Notes: generated by a model from the letters alone, not told the origin. DNA of 64,000 nucleotides from Bin87 sp965207585 (GCA_965207585.1 CBDBMT010000003.1:3224001-3288000); one strand, 5' to 3'; shown: positions 24,769 through 33,949, numbered from the stretch's first letter. Numbers and translations: made by a program.

Positions 24769-25422
24769 ATGATATTCGACTGGCCTACCCGGATGCAGCA
24801 GATGGCCGATTTCATGGGTTTCTCCGCGGAGGACCTGGAGTTGGTTCGCGCGAGCGGACCCATGTTGCTGGACCGAGCCGATGAATTGACCTCGGCCGTA
24901 TACGACCACTTCCTGCAGTTTCCGCAGACGGCTAGGTTCTTCCTCACCGCTGAGGGTGAAATCGACCAGATCCGGCTGGACCGACGCAAGCACAGCCTGG
25001 CGCGCTGGTTGAGGCACAGCATCGATTTCCAGCTGGACGAGCAGTTTCCGGTGTTTCTACTGGCTATGGGCGTCGTTCACAGCAACCCTTCGCTGGAGCG
25101 CGGCTATCTCGGATCGGTGCCGGCCAGGTTCATGATCGGCACGATGTCCTTCGCCCAAACGGCATTCGCCGGAGTATTCCTGGAGGCAATGCCCGATCCG
25201 GTCCAGGCGTTGCGGGCTTCGGTAGCCTGGAACAAGCTGCTGATGCTCCAGTTGGACGTCCTGTTGGCCGGCTACGTTACCGAGACGCCAACGCCGGCAA
25301 CTGAACCACCCGCGCCCGACGTTGATGACTCGGACGCGGAACCTCAGGGTATGCGACGGGTGCTCACGAACATCCTGGATGGAAATCGGGCCAACGGCAA
25401 CGCCGACGGCCATTCCGAGTAA
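24769..25422 (+). CDS. protoglobin-domain protein
   Basis: A 217-aa protein: residues 10-170 form a protoglobin/globin-sensor-type heme domain and 175-217 are a Pro/Asp-rich tail with no output domain. The likely proximal heme ligand is His104 in GVVHSNPSLERGYL. FMGFSAEDLELVRASGPMLL fits the pre-A helix and LLDRADELTSAVYDHFL the following helices. Such single-domain globins bind O2, CO or NO. The dehydroquinase-like gene follows 17 nt later and is probably co-transcribed. Confidence 0.8.
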   Translation: MIFDWPTRMQQMADFMGFSAEDLELVRASGPMLLDRADELTSAVYDHFLQFPQTARFFLTAEGEIDQIRLDRRKHSLARWLRHSIDFQLDEQFPVFLLAMGVVHSNPSLERGYLGSVPARFMIGTMSFAQTAFAGVFLEAMPDPVQALRASVAWNKLLMLQLDVLLAGYVTETPTPATEPPAPDVDDSDAEPQGMRRVLTNILDGNRANGNADGHSE

Positions 25423-25439
25423 CCTCAAGGAGACAGATA

Positions 25440-25868
25440 ATGACCAAGGTGCTGGTGATTCAGGGCGCGGGGATGAATATGCGCGGCAAGGTGCAGGTCG
25501 AGATCTTCGGCCCGAACACGCTGGAGCAGATGAACGAGCAGATCCGCGGCTACGGCGAGAGCCTCGGCATTGACGTGAAGATCGTTCACTCCAACGTGGA
25601 AGGCGAGGTGGTGAACGCGCTGTACGACGCCTGGGAAGAAGGCTACGATGCCTGCCTGATCAATCCGGCCGGATACACCACGGTCAATGGGCCGCTGCGG
25701 GGCGCAATCCAGCAGATGCCCATGCCGGTGATCGAAGTACACGCCAGCAACCCGACGGCTCGCGGCACGGTGTCAGCCGTCTTGCCGGTCAGCAAAGGAT
25801 GCGTTTACGGGTTCGGCGTGTACGGTTACTTCCTGGCCATGGAGGCGGTCAAACACACCGTCGAATAG
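25440..25868 (+). CDS. type II dehydroquinase homologue lacking catalytic residues
   Basis: A 142-aa flavodoxin-like protein clearly related to AroQ (type II 3-dehydroquinate dehydratase): INPAGYT, VIEVHASN and a C-terminal GVYGYFLAMEAV. However, the essential lid Tyr is Phe (VEIFGPNTL instead of xxIYG). The His normally following the Asn/Tyr strand is Thr (GYTTVN). The FRxxS segment after TAR is missing. It is therefore unlikely to be a normal dehydroquinase and may bind a related ligand. Ribosome binding site AAGGAG precedes the ATG, 17 nt after the protoglobin stop. Confidence 0.7.
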   Translation: MTKVLVIQGAGMNMRGKVQVEIFGPNTLEQMNEQIRGYGESLGIDVKIVHSNVEGEVVNALYDAWEEGYDACLINPAGYTTVNGPLRGAIQQMPMPVIEVHASNPTARGTVSAVLPVSKGCVYGFGVYGYFLAMEAVKHTVE

Positions 25869-25886
25869 CCTCAACTGCGCTCGGGG

Positions 25887-26078
25887 CTACTCGCAGCGGA
25901 GGCAGCGCACGTCCTTGAAAACCCGGTCGTGGATGTCGGGGTTGACGAGGATGTAGTCCATAACGATCCGGACGACCTTGCCCTCATCGGCGATGTTGTA
26001 CTTTTCCTTGGAAGAGTTGATGAGGCCGATGTGCTCGGCGTTGACGTCAACGGTGAGTGCGGTTTTGGTGCCGGCCAT
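25887..26078 (-). CDS. small unknown protein ending in CLRCE
   Basis: A 63-aa protein (MAGTKTALTVDVNAEHIGLI start) with AGGAG 10 nt before the ATG and a C-terminal VRCLRCE. It looks like a compact beta-alpha protein with a terminal CxxC that could bind metal. It is convergent with the dehydroquinase-like gene (18-nt gap). The 7-residue string VRCLRCE also occurs in the unknown protein at 49504-49890. No family is recognised. Confidence 0.55.
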   Translation of the reverse strand: MAGTKTALTVDVNAEHIGLINSSKEKYNIADEGKVVRIVMDYILVNPDIHDRVFKDVRCLRCE

Positions 26079-26379
26079 GATTCAAAGCTCCTGCTGGTTG
26101 GGAATGGACTTAGCGACCAGCCGGGTGGCTGGCGCGTCGGCATAGGATAGCGGCAGGGAACAGGATAGTCCAACCGCCGACTGGCACCTGGTAGTCAGGA
26201 TACCTTGTGTCTGGCCCTCCGCCGATAAAAGCTCGGATGCCGAGTTTGGATTCCGGGTTGACCAATTGCAGTAGTGTAATGCGCTCCGAACCGGCGCATC
26301 GCGCATGCTGGTTTTCGGTCCGGTGCAACCGTGACCCGCAGTGTCGGCGCAGTACGAGCGGTTGCGCCCGGCAGCGGCC
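26079..26379. other. intergenic region between small protein and tRNA-Glu
   Basis: About 300 nt with no convincing gene. It must hold the promoter of the small minus-strand protein. The only structure seen is a 5-bp hairpin CTCGG-ATG-CCGAG at 26232-26244, flanked by AAAAG and TTTGG. No second RNA gene is recognised. Confidence 0.4.
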
Positions 26380-26409
26380 AAAAGCAAACCCTCCGCCAGA
26401 GGCAGAGGG
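26380..26409 (-). terminator. terminator of tRNA-Glu
   Basis: On the minus strand CCCTCTGCC (26409-26401) pairs with GGCGGAGGG (26397-26389) through one G-U pair, loop TCT, followed by TTTGCTTTTGG. It lies 13 nt beyond the tRNA. Confidence 0.7.
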
Positions 26410-26422
26410 CATTTTCATTTGC

Positions 26423-26501
26423 TGGTACCCCGGATGGGCTTCGATCCCATGATCTCCACCTTGAAAGGGTGGCGTCCTTGACCAGGCTAGACGACCGGGG
26501 C
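26423..26501 (-). tRNA. tRNA-Glu (UUC anticodon)
   Basis: A minus-strand cloverleaf beginning GCCCCGG and ending CCGGGGT-A-CCA. The acceptor stem has one G-U closing pair. The anticodon stem CCACC/GGTGG encloses loop CTTTCAA with anticodon TTC, and the T-arm carries TTCGA in the form GATCGAAGC. CCA is encoded. A single copy with its own terminator. Confidence 0.95.
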
Positions 26502-26551
26502 GTTTGGCGTGGTGACAACCACGTGGATTCAGTTTACCACAGGGGTCGGTT

Positions 26552-27580
26552 TTACGGGTAAACGGCCAGGGACTCCAGGGACATTTCCTCCGGAAAGCCG
26601 CACATGAGGTTCATGTTCTGGACCGCCTGGCCGGCTGCTCCCTTGACCAGGTTGTCGAGGCAACTGATCACGATGAGCCGGTCAGTGCGCGGATCCACCA
26701 CCGGGTAGACCAAGCACTGGTTGTTGCCCAGGGTCTGCTTGGTCTGCGGGGGCGCGTTGGTCACCTGCACGAAGGCGTCGTCGGCGTAGAATTCCTGGTA
26801 GAGCGCGCGGATGCGAGCGTTCGCGTCCGGGTCCTGCGCGATGTCCCCCCGCAGCGGCGCGTAGCAGGAACTGAGGATGCCCCGGGTCATGGGGATCAGA
26901 TGCGTCAGGAAGGTGAGGTTCACCGGATCGTCAGCGATCGAATCGAGTTCCTGGCTGATTTCAGGGAGATGGCGATGGCCGTTGACCGAGTAGGCCATCA
27001 CGTTCTCATTCACCTCGGAGAAGTGAGTGGTCATGCTCAGGGTGCGGCCCGCGCCGGAAACGCCGGACTTGCTGTCGACGATAATGTCGCTTCCGATGAG
27101 GTCGTTCTGAATGGCCGGCGCCAGCGCCAGGATGGCGCTGCTGGGATAGCACCCCGGGTTGGCGACCAAGCGGGCGTCAGCCACCGCATCGCGGTTCAGT
27201 TCGGTGAGCCCGTAGACCGCCTCCTCCAGGTAGGTCGGATCTGGATGCTCGACGCCGTACCACTGGCTGTAAACGTCAGCCTGCTTGAGGCGAAAGTCGG
27301 CGGAAATGTCGACGACCTTGACCCCCTGCTCCAGGAGGGGAATGCACGCCTCGGCGCTGGCTTTGTGCGGCAGGGCGGAAAATACGAGGTCGAGGTTATC
27401 GCACAGGTCGGCGGTGATATCGAGGTCCATGTTATCCAGGTGCGGGAACACTTCCCCCAGAGGTTGACCGGCCGCGCTGCGTCCGGTTACCGAGGCGATC
27501 TCCACCTCGGGATGATGGCGCAGGATGCGGACGAGTTCGCATCCTGCGTATCCGGTGACGTTGATGATTCCGACTTTCAC
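26552..27580 (-). CDS. argC: N-acetyl-gamma-glutamyl-phosphate reductase
   Basis: A 342-aa enzyme making N-acetylglutamate semialdehyde in arginine biosynthesis (NADPH). The N-terminal VGIINVTGYAGCELVRIL is the nucleotide-binding motif, and ANPGCYPSSAILAL holds the catalytic Cys. It starts with GTG at 27580, overlapping the nth stop as GTGA. No other arg gene is adjacent, so the pathway genes are dispersed. Confidence 0.95.
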   Translation of the reverse strand: MKVGIINVTGYAGCELVRILRHHPEVEIASVTGRSAAGQPLGEVFPHLDNMDLDITADLCDNLDLVFSALPHKASAEACIPLLEQGVKVVDISADFRLKQADVYSQWYGVEHPDPTYLEEAVYGLTELNRDAVADARLVANPGCYPSSAILALAPAIQNDLIGSDIIVDSKSGVSGAGRTLSMTTHFSEVNENVMAYSVNGHRHLPEISQELDSIADDPVNLTFLTHLIPMTRGILSSCYAPLRGDIAQDPDANARIRALYQEFYADDAFVQVTNAPPQTKQTLGNNQCLVYPVVDPRTDRLIVISCLDNLVKGAAGQAVQNMNLMCGFPEEMSLESLAVYP

Positions 27581-28452
27581 GGTTGGAGCTCCTTGACGAC
27601 CTGGGTGTGGGGAACGGGAGTAGCGGCATCCTTGCGTCGTCGGCGACGCCCGGGAGCCTGGCCGTCGGGGCGGTCGTTGTCGGCGGTTTCGCGTGATACG
27701 GGTTCAGTCTCGGTGGGTTCGGCGCTGGCGGCAGCTTGCCGTATCGCCTCTTCGTCGCGCGACGGGCAACCGTAGTTGACTACGCAGTCGCCGCACCGGG
27801 GACGCTGCGCCTTGCACACCTGGCGGCCGTGGGTGATGAAAGCGGCGTGGAAGGGGTACACGTCCTCGGGCGGCATGGCCGCCTCCAGGATCTCGTGGGC
27901 CTTGTCGGCGCTGACCTTGGGGCCGATGATGCCCAGACGCTGGCTGACACGGTAGATGTGGGTGTCCACGGCCATGGCCGGCATGCCCAGCGAGAAACTG
28001 AGGATGATGCCGGCTGACTTGGGGCCAATGCCGGGGAGTTGTCGCAGCCAAGCCCGGGCTTCGTCCATGGGCATCTCAGCGAGGAAGTGCAGGTCCAGCG
28101 AGCCTTGGTTCAGCTCCAGGATCATGCCCAGCACTTCCTTGATGCGAGGCGCCTTCACACGGGCCAACCCACCGCCGGAGATAGCTTCCTCTATGTCGGC
28201 AACCTCGGCCTCCGCCACCGCCTCCAGCGTTCCGAAGGTGTGCATCAGATTTCGGAAAGCCCGTTCGGAGTTTCGGTCCGACGTATGCTGGGACAGGATG
28301 GTGAACACGAGCTCATGCGCTGGATCCAGTCGCGGCTCGCTTTCGAACGGGCCGTATTCATCCGTCAACAGCCGTATGGCGTCGGAAATCGTGACTCCGG
28401 GCTTCTTTGACTGGCGAGAGCGGCGGGTTTTGGCAGCGGCTTTGGGAGGCAT
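27577..28452 (-). CDS. nth: endonuclease III-type DNA glycosylase
   Basis: A 291-aa base-excision glycosylase/lyase. It has the HhH motif LPGIGPKSAGI with the catalytic Lys, VDTHIYRVSQRLG with the catalytic Asp, and a [4Fe-4S] loop C-x6-C-x2-C-x5-C (CKAQRPRCGDCVVNYGC). A basic 16-residue N-terminal extension and a 70-residue charged C-terminal tail ending near RRRRRK make it longer than E. coli Nth (211 aa). It is translationally coupled to argC downstream. Confidence 0.92.
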   Translation of the reverse strand: MPPKAAAKTRRSRQSKKPGVTISDAIRLLTDEYGPFESEPRLDPAHELVFTILSQHTSDRNSERAFRNLMHTFGTLEAVAEAEVADIEEAISGGGLARVKAPRIKEVLGMILELNQGSLDLHFLAEMPMDEARAWLRQLPGIGPKSAGIILSFSLGMPAMAVDTHIYRVSQRLGIIGPKVSADKAHEILEAAMPPEDVYPFHAAFITHGRQVCKAQRPRCGDCVVNYGCPSRDEEAIRQAAASAEPTETEPVSRETADNDRPDGQAPGRRRRRKDAATPVPHTQVVKELQP

Positions 28453-28579
28453 GGCGGCTCACTATTCGGCGCAAAAGAGACACCGGGATTTTAGCACAGG
28501 GCAGGGGTGGCACGCGGCAATCGAGAGCCTCACGGTCAGTCTTCGGACCGCCGGCGCGGTAATCCGCAGGGCAATGGCA

Positions 28580-29881
28580 TCAGGCGGGCCGGGGCTGAGA
28601 CTGGGGACGGCTCTCGGGCGGCGGCGGGGAAGGCCGAGTGACCAATGGCGTCAGGAACAGCACCGGCAAGGAGATGACAATGCAGGCCAGGGCGTTGAAG
28701 GTAACCGACCACTGGATCCCGATTTGGTCGCCGAGCCAACCCATGAACACCCCGCCGGGCGGGGTGCCGATGCCGATGCACAGGCTCTGCAAACCCACCA
28801 TGCGGCCCCGCATCTCCGGCGGCGACGACCGCATGGTGATGGCCCCCTGCATCGTTCCGAAACAGGACATGCCAATCCCGCTGAGCACCAGGATGCCGAA
28901 GGTGACACCGTACCATGGCGACCAGACAAAGACCGTTGACAGCACCATCGCGGTGAACGCGCCGGCGGCGAAAATGCGCCCGTGGTAGCGCACCGTTCCC
29001 ACCGACGCCAGGATAAACGCCGTTACCAGTTGGCCCACGGCCTCCGCCGCCGCCAGTAGGCCAATCAAGGTTTCGCCGACCTCCAGATGATCTCGCCCAA
29101 TGGCGGGCACGAACTGGCGGGCCGGGAAGGTCAACCCGTTAATCATTATGGTAATGAAGAGCATTCCCATCAGTTGCCGGTGGTTGAACGCCGCGCGAAC
29201 CACGTCACCCAGGCTGTTCCAGACGGGTTCCACCCGCCCTTGCCGTTCCACCTGGGGGATGCGCACCCGGATCGCCAACGCCATGGATGCCATGTGCATG
29301 GCCACGATCAGGACATAGGTCCAGGTGTAGCCGGCGTAGTGGGGCCACAGATACGCGACGTGCTCGACGAGGAAACCGCCGACGAAGGGGCCGATCATGC
29401 GTCCCACGGTGTGGCTCATGGAGTCGATGGACAGAGCGTTGACTACCCGCCGTTCCCCCACGATGTCAAAAATCGCGGTGCGGCGGGCTGGGTCCTCCAA
29501 GGCACGGCTGACGCCCTGCAGCAGCATGGCGGCGAAAACGTGCCACGGCGCGATCAGCCCAAAGAGCAGAAGAACGAACAGCGCGATACCAGCCCCCGCC
29601 TTGATTGCCAGCGAACTGAACCAGATTTTCTTGCGGTCAAAGCGGTCGGCGATGATGCCGGTGAAGGGTGAGAATATGGGCCGGGGCAGGTTCTCAAAGG
29701 CCAGCACCAGCACCAGCATGAGGGCGGAATTGGTCAGGGAATAGACGAGCAGGCTGGTGACCAGCAGCTCCATCCAGCGGGTCAGCTCGGCGACGTTCAC
29801 GACGTACCAGATGGCCCGAAACCGTTGATTGCCCAGAACCTCGAGCATCGGGGATGTAGAACGGACGCCAAAGCGTGCCAT
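28580..29881 (-). CDS. MFS exporter (EntS/MFS_3-like)
   Basis: A 433-aa membrane protein with about 12 TM segments. Features of the enterobactin-exporter-like MFS_3 group are the first cytoplasmic loop GIIADRFDRKK and the equivalent half-way loop containing SSPPEMRGRMVGLQSL. The C terminus is a Pro/Ser/Arg-rich tail. It probably exports a small hydrophobic compound. It is divergent from the sulfotransferase with 192 nt between starts. Substrate is unknown. Confidence 0.85.
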   Translation of the reverse strand: MARFGVRSTSPMLEVLGNQRFRAIWYVVNVAELTRWMELLVTSLLVYSLTNSALMLVLVLAFENLPRPIFSPFTGIIADRFDRKKIWFSSLAIKAGAGIALFVLLLFGLIAPWHVFAAMLLQGVSRALEDPARRTAIFDIVGERRVVNALSIDSMSHTVGRMIGPFVGGFLVEHVAYLWPHYAGYTWTYVLIVAMHMASMALAIRVRIPQVERQGRVEPVWNSLGDVVRAAFNHRQLMGMLFITIMINGLTFPARQFVPAIGRDHLEVGETLIGLLAAAEAVGQLVTAFILASVGTVRYHGRIFAAGAFTAMVLSTVFVWSPWYGVTFGILVLSGIGMSCFGTMQGAITMRSSPPEMRGRMVGLQSLCIGIGTPPGGVFMGWLGDQIGIQWSVTFNALACIVISLPVLFLTPLVTRPSPPPPESRPQSQPRPA

Positions 29882-29992
29882 GCAAAATACTCCGCGCCGG
29901 CGGAGTGTGGCCCGCGAGCACGGGGGGATTTTACACGGCGACCGCGCGGGGCGCGTGCTTGCGCTGCGACTGCTTCAAGGCGAATAGGGGGT

Positions 29993-30020
29993 TTGACAAC
30001 GCGGGTATGGCCGATATCAT
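29993..30020 (+). promoter_or_regulatory. sigma70-type promoter of the sulfotransferase gene
   Basis: TTGACA (29993-29998), a 16-nt spacer and TATCAT (30015-30020), 53 nt before the ATG at 30074. The -35 is perfect and the -10 has 5 of 6 matches. Confidence 0.65.
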
Positions 30021-30073
30021 CGCCCCAACCCTGCCGCCAGGGAACGAGGATCGAGGATGCAGGAGCCGGAAAG

Positions 30074-31288
30074 ATGGCCAGCCCGAGACTGACCAATGAG
30101 CGGTCCCAGACCAGCCGACCGTCGCGCCTTCGTCGGGCAGGATATCGCCCCGGTGAACCGACCAAATCAGCGACTTTCGCCTCCGGGTTCAACAGCTTCC
30201 TGACGACCGGGAGGCTGTCCCTGGCGCTGCGCCTGGGGCTCAAGCACGGGGTGGACCGCGAGTTCATGGCGCGGTACATGGGACTCCTGTTTTGCAACGC
30301 CCTGTTTGCGCCCATGCGATTGTGGCAGAGCATGGCCTACAGCGGTCGCATCGCCCGGGAAGAGCTGCACCCGGAGCCGCTTTTCCTACTGGGGTTCTGG
30401 CGATCGGGCACTACCCTGCTGCACAACCTGCTTTCCATGGACCCGCGGTGGGGTTTCGTGAGCACGTACCAGGCCGCGATGCCGGACGTGTTCCTGGCCG
30501 GCCAGAACCGGGTACGCAGGATGATCGAAAAGAGCTTGCCGCCGAATCGGGGAGTGGACAACATTCCGGTCGACTTCGCCATGCCCCAGGAAGAAGAGAT
30601 CGCGATGATGTGCGGTTCCGGGTTGAGTCCCTACGCCTATCTGCACTTCCCGCGCGCCGCGGAGGGCTCGCTGGACTACCTGTTCCCGAAGGATCGGCTT
30701 GAGCCCGGGCGACTGGAGCAGTGGAAGCAGGAGTACACGAAACTCCTGCGGGCGGCCAGCTACTACATGGACGGTAAACCGCTGCTGCTCAAGTCCCCGT
30801 CTAACACCAGCCGGATCACGGCGCTACTGGACCTGTTTCCGGACGCCAGGTTCGTTTATATCCAGCGGGATCCGTACGACACCGTGCGGTCCTATGCGCG
30901 TCTGATCCGCCTGATGAATGACTGGCACGCCCTGCAGCGGGTGGATTTTGACCAGTTGCTCCGGAAACAACTCGAGGTCTACCGGGACATGGCGGAAGCA
31001 TACCTTGAGCAGCGGACCCTGATACCGTCCGGCCGCCTGGTGGAAATTCGGTTCGAGGAACTGGAACGGGACAAAATCGGCCAGATACGACGCATTTACG
31101 ATGTCCTGGGATTCGAAAGTTACAACGATTTTGAACCGAGGTTGACGGAGTACGTGGAGTCGATCGTGGGATTCGAGAAGAATCCCTCCCACATGAGCGA
31201 CCAGGTGATCCGGGCCGTGAACGATTACGTGCCTTTTCTGGTGGCGGAATACGGTTACCCGCATCGGGCAGAGACGGGAGGGGGCTGA
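30074..31288 (+). CDS. PAPS-dependent sulfotransferase family protein
   Basis: A 404-aa protein. The 5'-phosphosulfate loop GFWRSGTTLLHNLL is at residues 107-120, and the 3'-phosphate-binding segment YIQRDPYDTVRSYARLI follows about 160 residues later; both bind the sulfuryl donor PAPS. ATG 30074 is chosen because AGGAG lies 8 nt upstream, although the frame is open further upstream through the promoter. The acceptor is unknown. It is followed at 150 nt by an esterase-like gene and then an HpaB-type oxygenase, all rightward. Confidence 0.85.
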   Translation: MASPRLTNERSQTSRPSRLRRAGYRPGEPTKSATFASGFNSFLTTGRLSLALRLGLKHGVDREFMARYMGLLFCNALFAPMRLWQSMAYSGRIAREELHPEPLFLLGFWRSGTTLLHNLLSMDPRWGFVSTYQAAMPDVFLAGQNRVRRMIEKSLPPNRGVDNIPVDFAMPQEEEIAMMCGSGLSPYAYLHFPRAAEGSLDYLFPKDRLEPGRLEQWKQEYTKLLRAASYYMDGKPLLLKSPSNTSRITALLDLFPDARFVYIQRDPYDTVRSYARLIRLMNDWHALQRVDFDQLLRKQLEVYRDMAEAYLEQRTLIPSGRLVEIRFEELERDKIGQIRRIYDVLGFESYNDFEPRLTEYVESIVGFEKNPSHMSDQVIRAVNDYVPFLVAEYGYPHRAETGGG

Positions 31289-31439
31289 ACCTGCCGTGAT
31301 AACATTTGTCCCAGGATGACGCTACAGCCGCATTGCGCGGACTGACCGTGCCCGCCAACGGTACCCGGATCACCACGGCCCGGTGTTCGCGCCAAGTGGC
31401 ACGCGGCTGTGGACTCAATTGCACACAGGAGGGACGGAC

Positions 31440-32321
31440 ATGGACCAGGCGGTCAGGGACTTTTGGGACGCCACGCGGGCGATCTTGAACGAAACGCCGG
31501 TGGATGCCGAACTCTCCCCCAATGCAGAACGCAGCGGGCGGGAGTATGAAACCCGGGACGTGACCCTCCGAAGTTACGGAGGACAGCGGTTGCGGGCATT
31601 CTACACGCTGCCCCGGGATCTGCCGTCATCGGGCAAGTTTCCCGCGATGCTGGCGGTGCCCGGCTACGGCGGCGGCAAGGAAATTCCGTACCACGTGGTG
31701 ATGCACGGGTTCGCCGTCCTCACGCTGTTTCCACGGGCCCAGGGCGAAAGCATACCCGAATGGGATCTTCCCCACGGCACGAAACTCACCTACAACGTCA
31801 CGGATCGGGAGAGCTACTACTACCGAGCCGCGTACATGGACTGCGTCCGGGGCGTCGATTTCCTTACCGAACGGGATGAGGTGGATGCCGGTCGCATCGG
31901 GATGTGGAGCCGGAGCCAGGGCGGCGGGTTTACGCTGTCAACCGCGGCGCTCGACCAAAGACTGGCGGCGGCTGTGGCCGAAGAGCCGTTCATGTGCAAC
32001 TACCCGGTGGCGATTGACATCGGGACGTCGCCTTACCACGAGTTGCGCAACTACGCGCAAGAGCACCCCGCGCAGCGTCAGGAGATTCTGGATACGCTGC
32101 GCTACTTTGACGCCATGACGCTGGCCGACGCTATCGAATGTCCGACGTTGGTGAACATCGGGATGGCCGATACCACCTGCCCTTACGAGACCATCATGCC
32201 CGTGTTCGACCGAATCAAGGCGCACAAGTCGCTGCTGGTGTATCCGGACCTGACCCACAGCCCGTGCACTGACTTCAACGTGCATGCGATGAACTGGCTC
32301 AAGCGATACCTGGGCACCTGA
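31440..32321 (+). CDS. acetylxylan-esterase/dienelactone-type alpha/beta hydrolase
   Basis: A 293-aa hydrolase with ATG 31440 preceded by AGGAGGG. The nucleophile Ser159 is in GMWSRSQGGG. The acid is likely Asp244 in GMADTTCP and the base His273 in DLTHSPCTD. The layout follows the AXE1/cephalosporin-C deacetylase family, including the PGYGGGKE oxyanion turn. It would cleave short acyl esters. No signal peptide is seen, so it is cytoplasmic. Confidence 0.8.
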   Translation: MDQAVRDFWDATRAILNETPVDAELSPNAERSGREYETRDVTLRSYGGQRLRAFYTLPRDLPSSGKFPAMLAVPGYGGGKEIPYHVVMHGFAVLTLFPRAQGESIPEWDLPHGTKLTYNVTDRESYYYRAAYMDCVRGVDFLTERDEVDAGRIGMWSRSQGGGFTLSTAALDQRLAAAVAEEPFMCNYPVAIDIGTSPYHELRNYAQEHPAQRQEILDTLRYFDAMTLADAIECPTLVNIGMADTTCPYETIMPVFDRIKAHKSLLVYPDLTHSPCTDFNVHAMNWLKRYLGT

Positions 32322-32386
32322 CCGAAGCGCGGTTGCACACTACATAATCAAACCAATGAAATACTACGAAGTGGGAGGTACATAGC

Positions 32387-33844
32387 ATGCCCGCGAGAAC
32401 CGGGGCCGAATATCTGTCCGGCCTCAAAGATCAGGAACGAGAAATCTGGATGGACGGCCGTCGGATCGAGGACGTCACCGAGTTTCCGGGCCTGGCCAAC
32501 GGAGCGCGGTCCATCGCGCAGCTTTACGATATGCAGCACGATGGAGCTGCCGACTGCGCGATGACCTATCCGTCTCCGACCACGGGCGACCCGGTGGGAC
32601 TGTCCTTCATCATCCCGAATACGAAGGACGACCTGGCGCGGCGGCGGGAGATGATGTCGCAGTGGGCCCACGCCAGCTACGGGATGATGGGACGGACGCC
32701 GGACTTCCTGAACGTGACGATAATGTCCATGGCAGCGGCCGGCGATTTTTTCGGTGAGAACCGGCCGGAATTCAAGCAGAACGTGGTCAATTACTACGAG
32801 CACGTGAGGGAAAACGATCTGTGCATGACGCACACGCTGGTGAACCTGCAACGGAACCGGGCGCCGTCGGCCACGTCAATGGATTACAGCACCGACGTCG
32901 CCCTGCACGTGGTGAAGGAAACGGGTGCCGGGCTGGTGGTGCGCGGCCCACGGGTGTTGGCAACCCTCGGACCGTTATCGGACGAGATCATGGTCTATCC
33001 CACGCGGTCCTCCCTGCTGGCGCGGGACGAGGACGCGCACAAGTACGCCTTCGCCTTCGCGGTGCCCTGTGGCATCGAGGGGCTGAAATTTATCTGCCGG
33101 GAAAGCTTCGACTTGGGCAAGTCTCATTTCGACCACCCGCTGGGATCTCGGTTCGAGGAGATGGACGCTATCGTCTTTTTCGACGACGTGCTGGTGCCTT
33201 GGGAACGGATCTTCATGTACGGCGACCGGCACAAGTGCAACAACATGTCCAACGAGACCGGTCAGTACGTGCACACTGGCCACCAGGTCGTGACCAAGAA
33301 CATCGCCAAGTGCGAGTTCATCACCGGAATCGCCAGCCTGATGGCGAAAACCCTGGGCAGCGGGGACATACCGCAGGTGCAGGGATTGCTGGGCGAACTG
33401 GTGGAGAACCTGGAAATCACCAAGGCGCTGCTGACTCAATCAGAGGTCAACGCGAAGATCGACGACTGGGGTGTCATGCTGCCGGACCGGGTGCCGCTCA
33501 ACGTGGCGCGCAACCTGTTCATCAAAATGTACCCCAGGATGGCGGAGATCATCCAACTGCTAGGATCCAGCAGCCTCATGGCACTGCCATCGGAAGGTGA
33601 TTTCGGCGGGCCGATGGCTGACGTGCTCGACACCTACCTGGACACCGATACCGCGACCGCACAGGAACGGGTGCGGCTTTTCCGATTGGCGTGGGATGCG
33701 GCGTGCAGCTCCTTCGCCGGCCGGCAGGTCCTCTACGAGCGGTATTTCCAGGGCGACTGGATGCGGAACGCCGCGCTGCTGCTGGGCGTCTACGACCGGG
33801 AGCCACTGGAAAAACAGGTGCGGGAGTTCCTGGAACGCGATTGA
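32387..33844 (+). CDS. HpaB-family FADH2-dependent monooxygenase
   Basis: A 485-aa oxygenase component of the 4-hydroxyphenylacetate 3-hydroxylase family. It begins MPARTGAEYLSGLKDQEREI, the family's start pattern. It contains the central RNRAPSATSMDYSTDVALHV and DAIVFFDDVLVPWERIFMYG, with the acyl-CoA-dehydrogenase-like flavin fold. It needs a separate flavin reductase, which is not adjacent. GGGAGGT precedes the ATG. Together with the sulfotransferase and esterase it suggests processing of phenolic or other complex organics. Confidence 0.85.
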   Translation: MPARTGAEYLSGLKDQEREIWMDGRRIEDVTEFPGLANGARSIAQLYDMQHDGAADCAMTYPSPTTGDPVGLSFIIPNTKDDLARRREMMSQWAHASYGMMGRTPDFLNVTIMSMAAAGDFFGENRPEFKQNVVNYYEHVRENDLCMTHTLVNLQRNRAPSATSMDYSTDVALHVVKETGAGLVVRGPRVLATLGPLSDEIMVYPTRSSLLARDEDAHKYAFAFAVPCGIEGLKFICRESFDLGKSHFDHPLGSRFEEMDAIVFFDDVLVPWERIFMYGDRHKCNNMSNETGQYVHTGHQVVTKNIAKCEFITGIASLMAKTLGSGDIPQVQGLLGELVENLEITKALLTQSEVNAKIDDWGVMLPDRVPLNVARNLFIKMYPRMAEIIQLLGSSSLMALPSEGDFGGPMADVLDTYLDTDTATAQERVRLFRLAWDAACSSFAGRQVLYERYFQGDWMRNAALLLGVYDREPLEKQVREFLERD

Positions 33845-33890
33845 CTTGGGGCGGTACATCGGCCGAAGGATTCCAGGAATCCGCAATCAC

Positions 33891-33924
33891 AAAAAACAGC
33901 AGGGGCGAATGACCATTCGCCCCT
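33891..33924 (-). terminator. pstS terminator, palindromic repeat family B (copy 1)
   Basis: A perfect 10-bp hairpin, AGGGGCGAAT (33901-33910) with ATTCGCCCCT (33915-33924), loop of 4. On the minus strand it is followed by GCTGTTTTTTG, so it should terminate pstS transcripts. A nearly identical palindrome lies at 63146-63173. Confidence 0.75.
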
Positions 33925-33949
33925 ACGCTTGTCTGATCGTTGTCGCGGG

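Noticed and set aside
25440..25868. Calling this gene aroQ outright
   Set aside because: Key catalytic Tyr, His and FRxxS positions are missing, so only homology is claimed.
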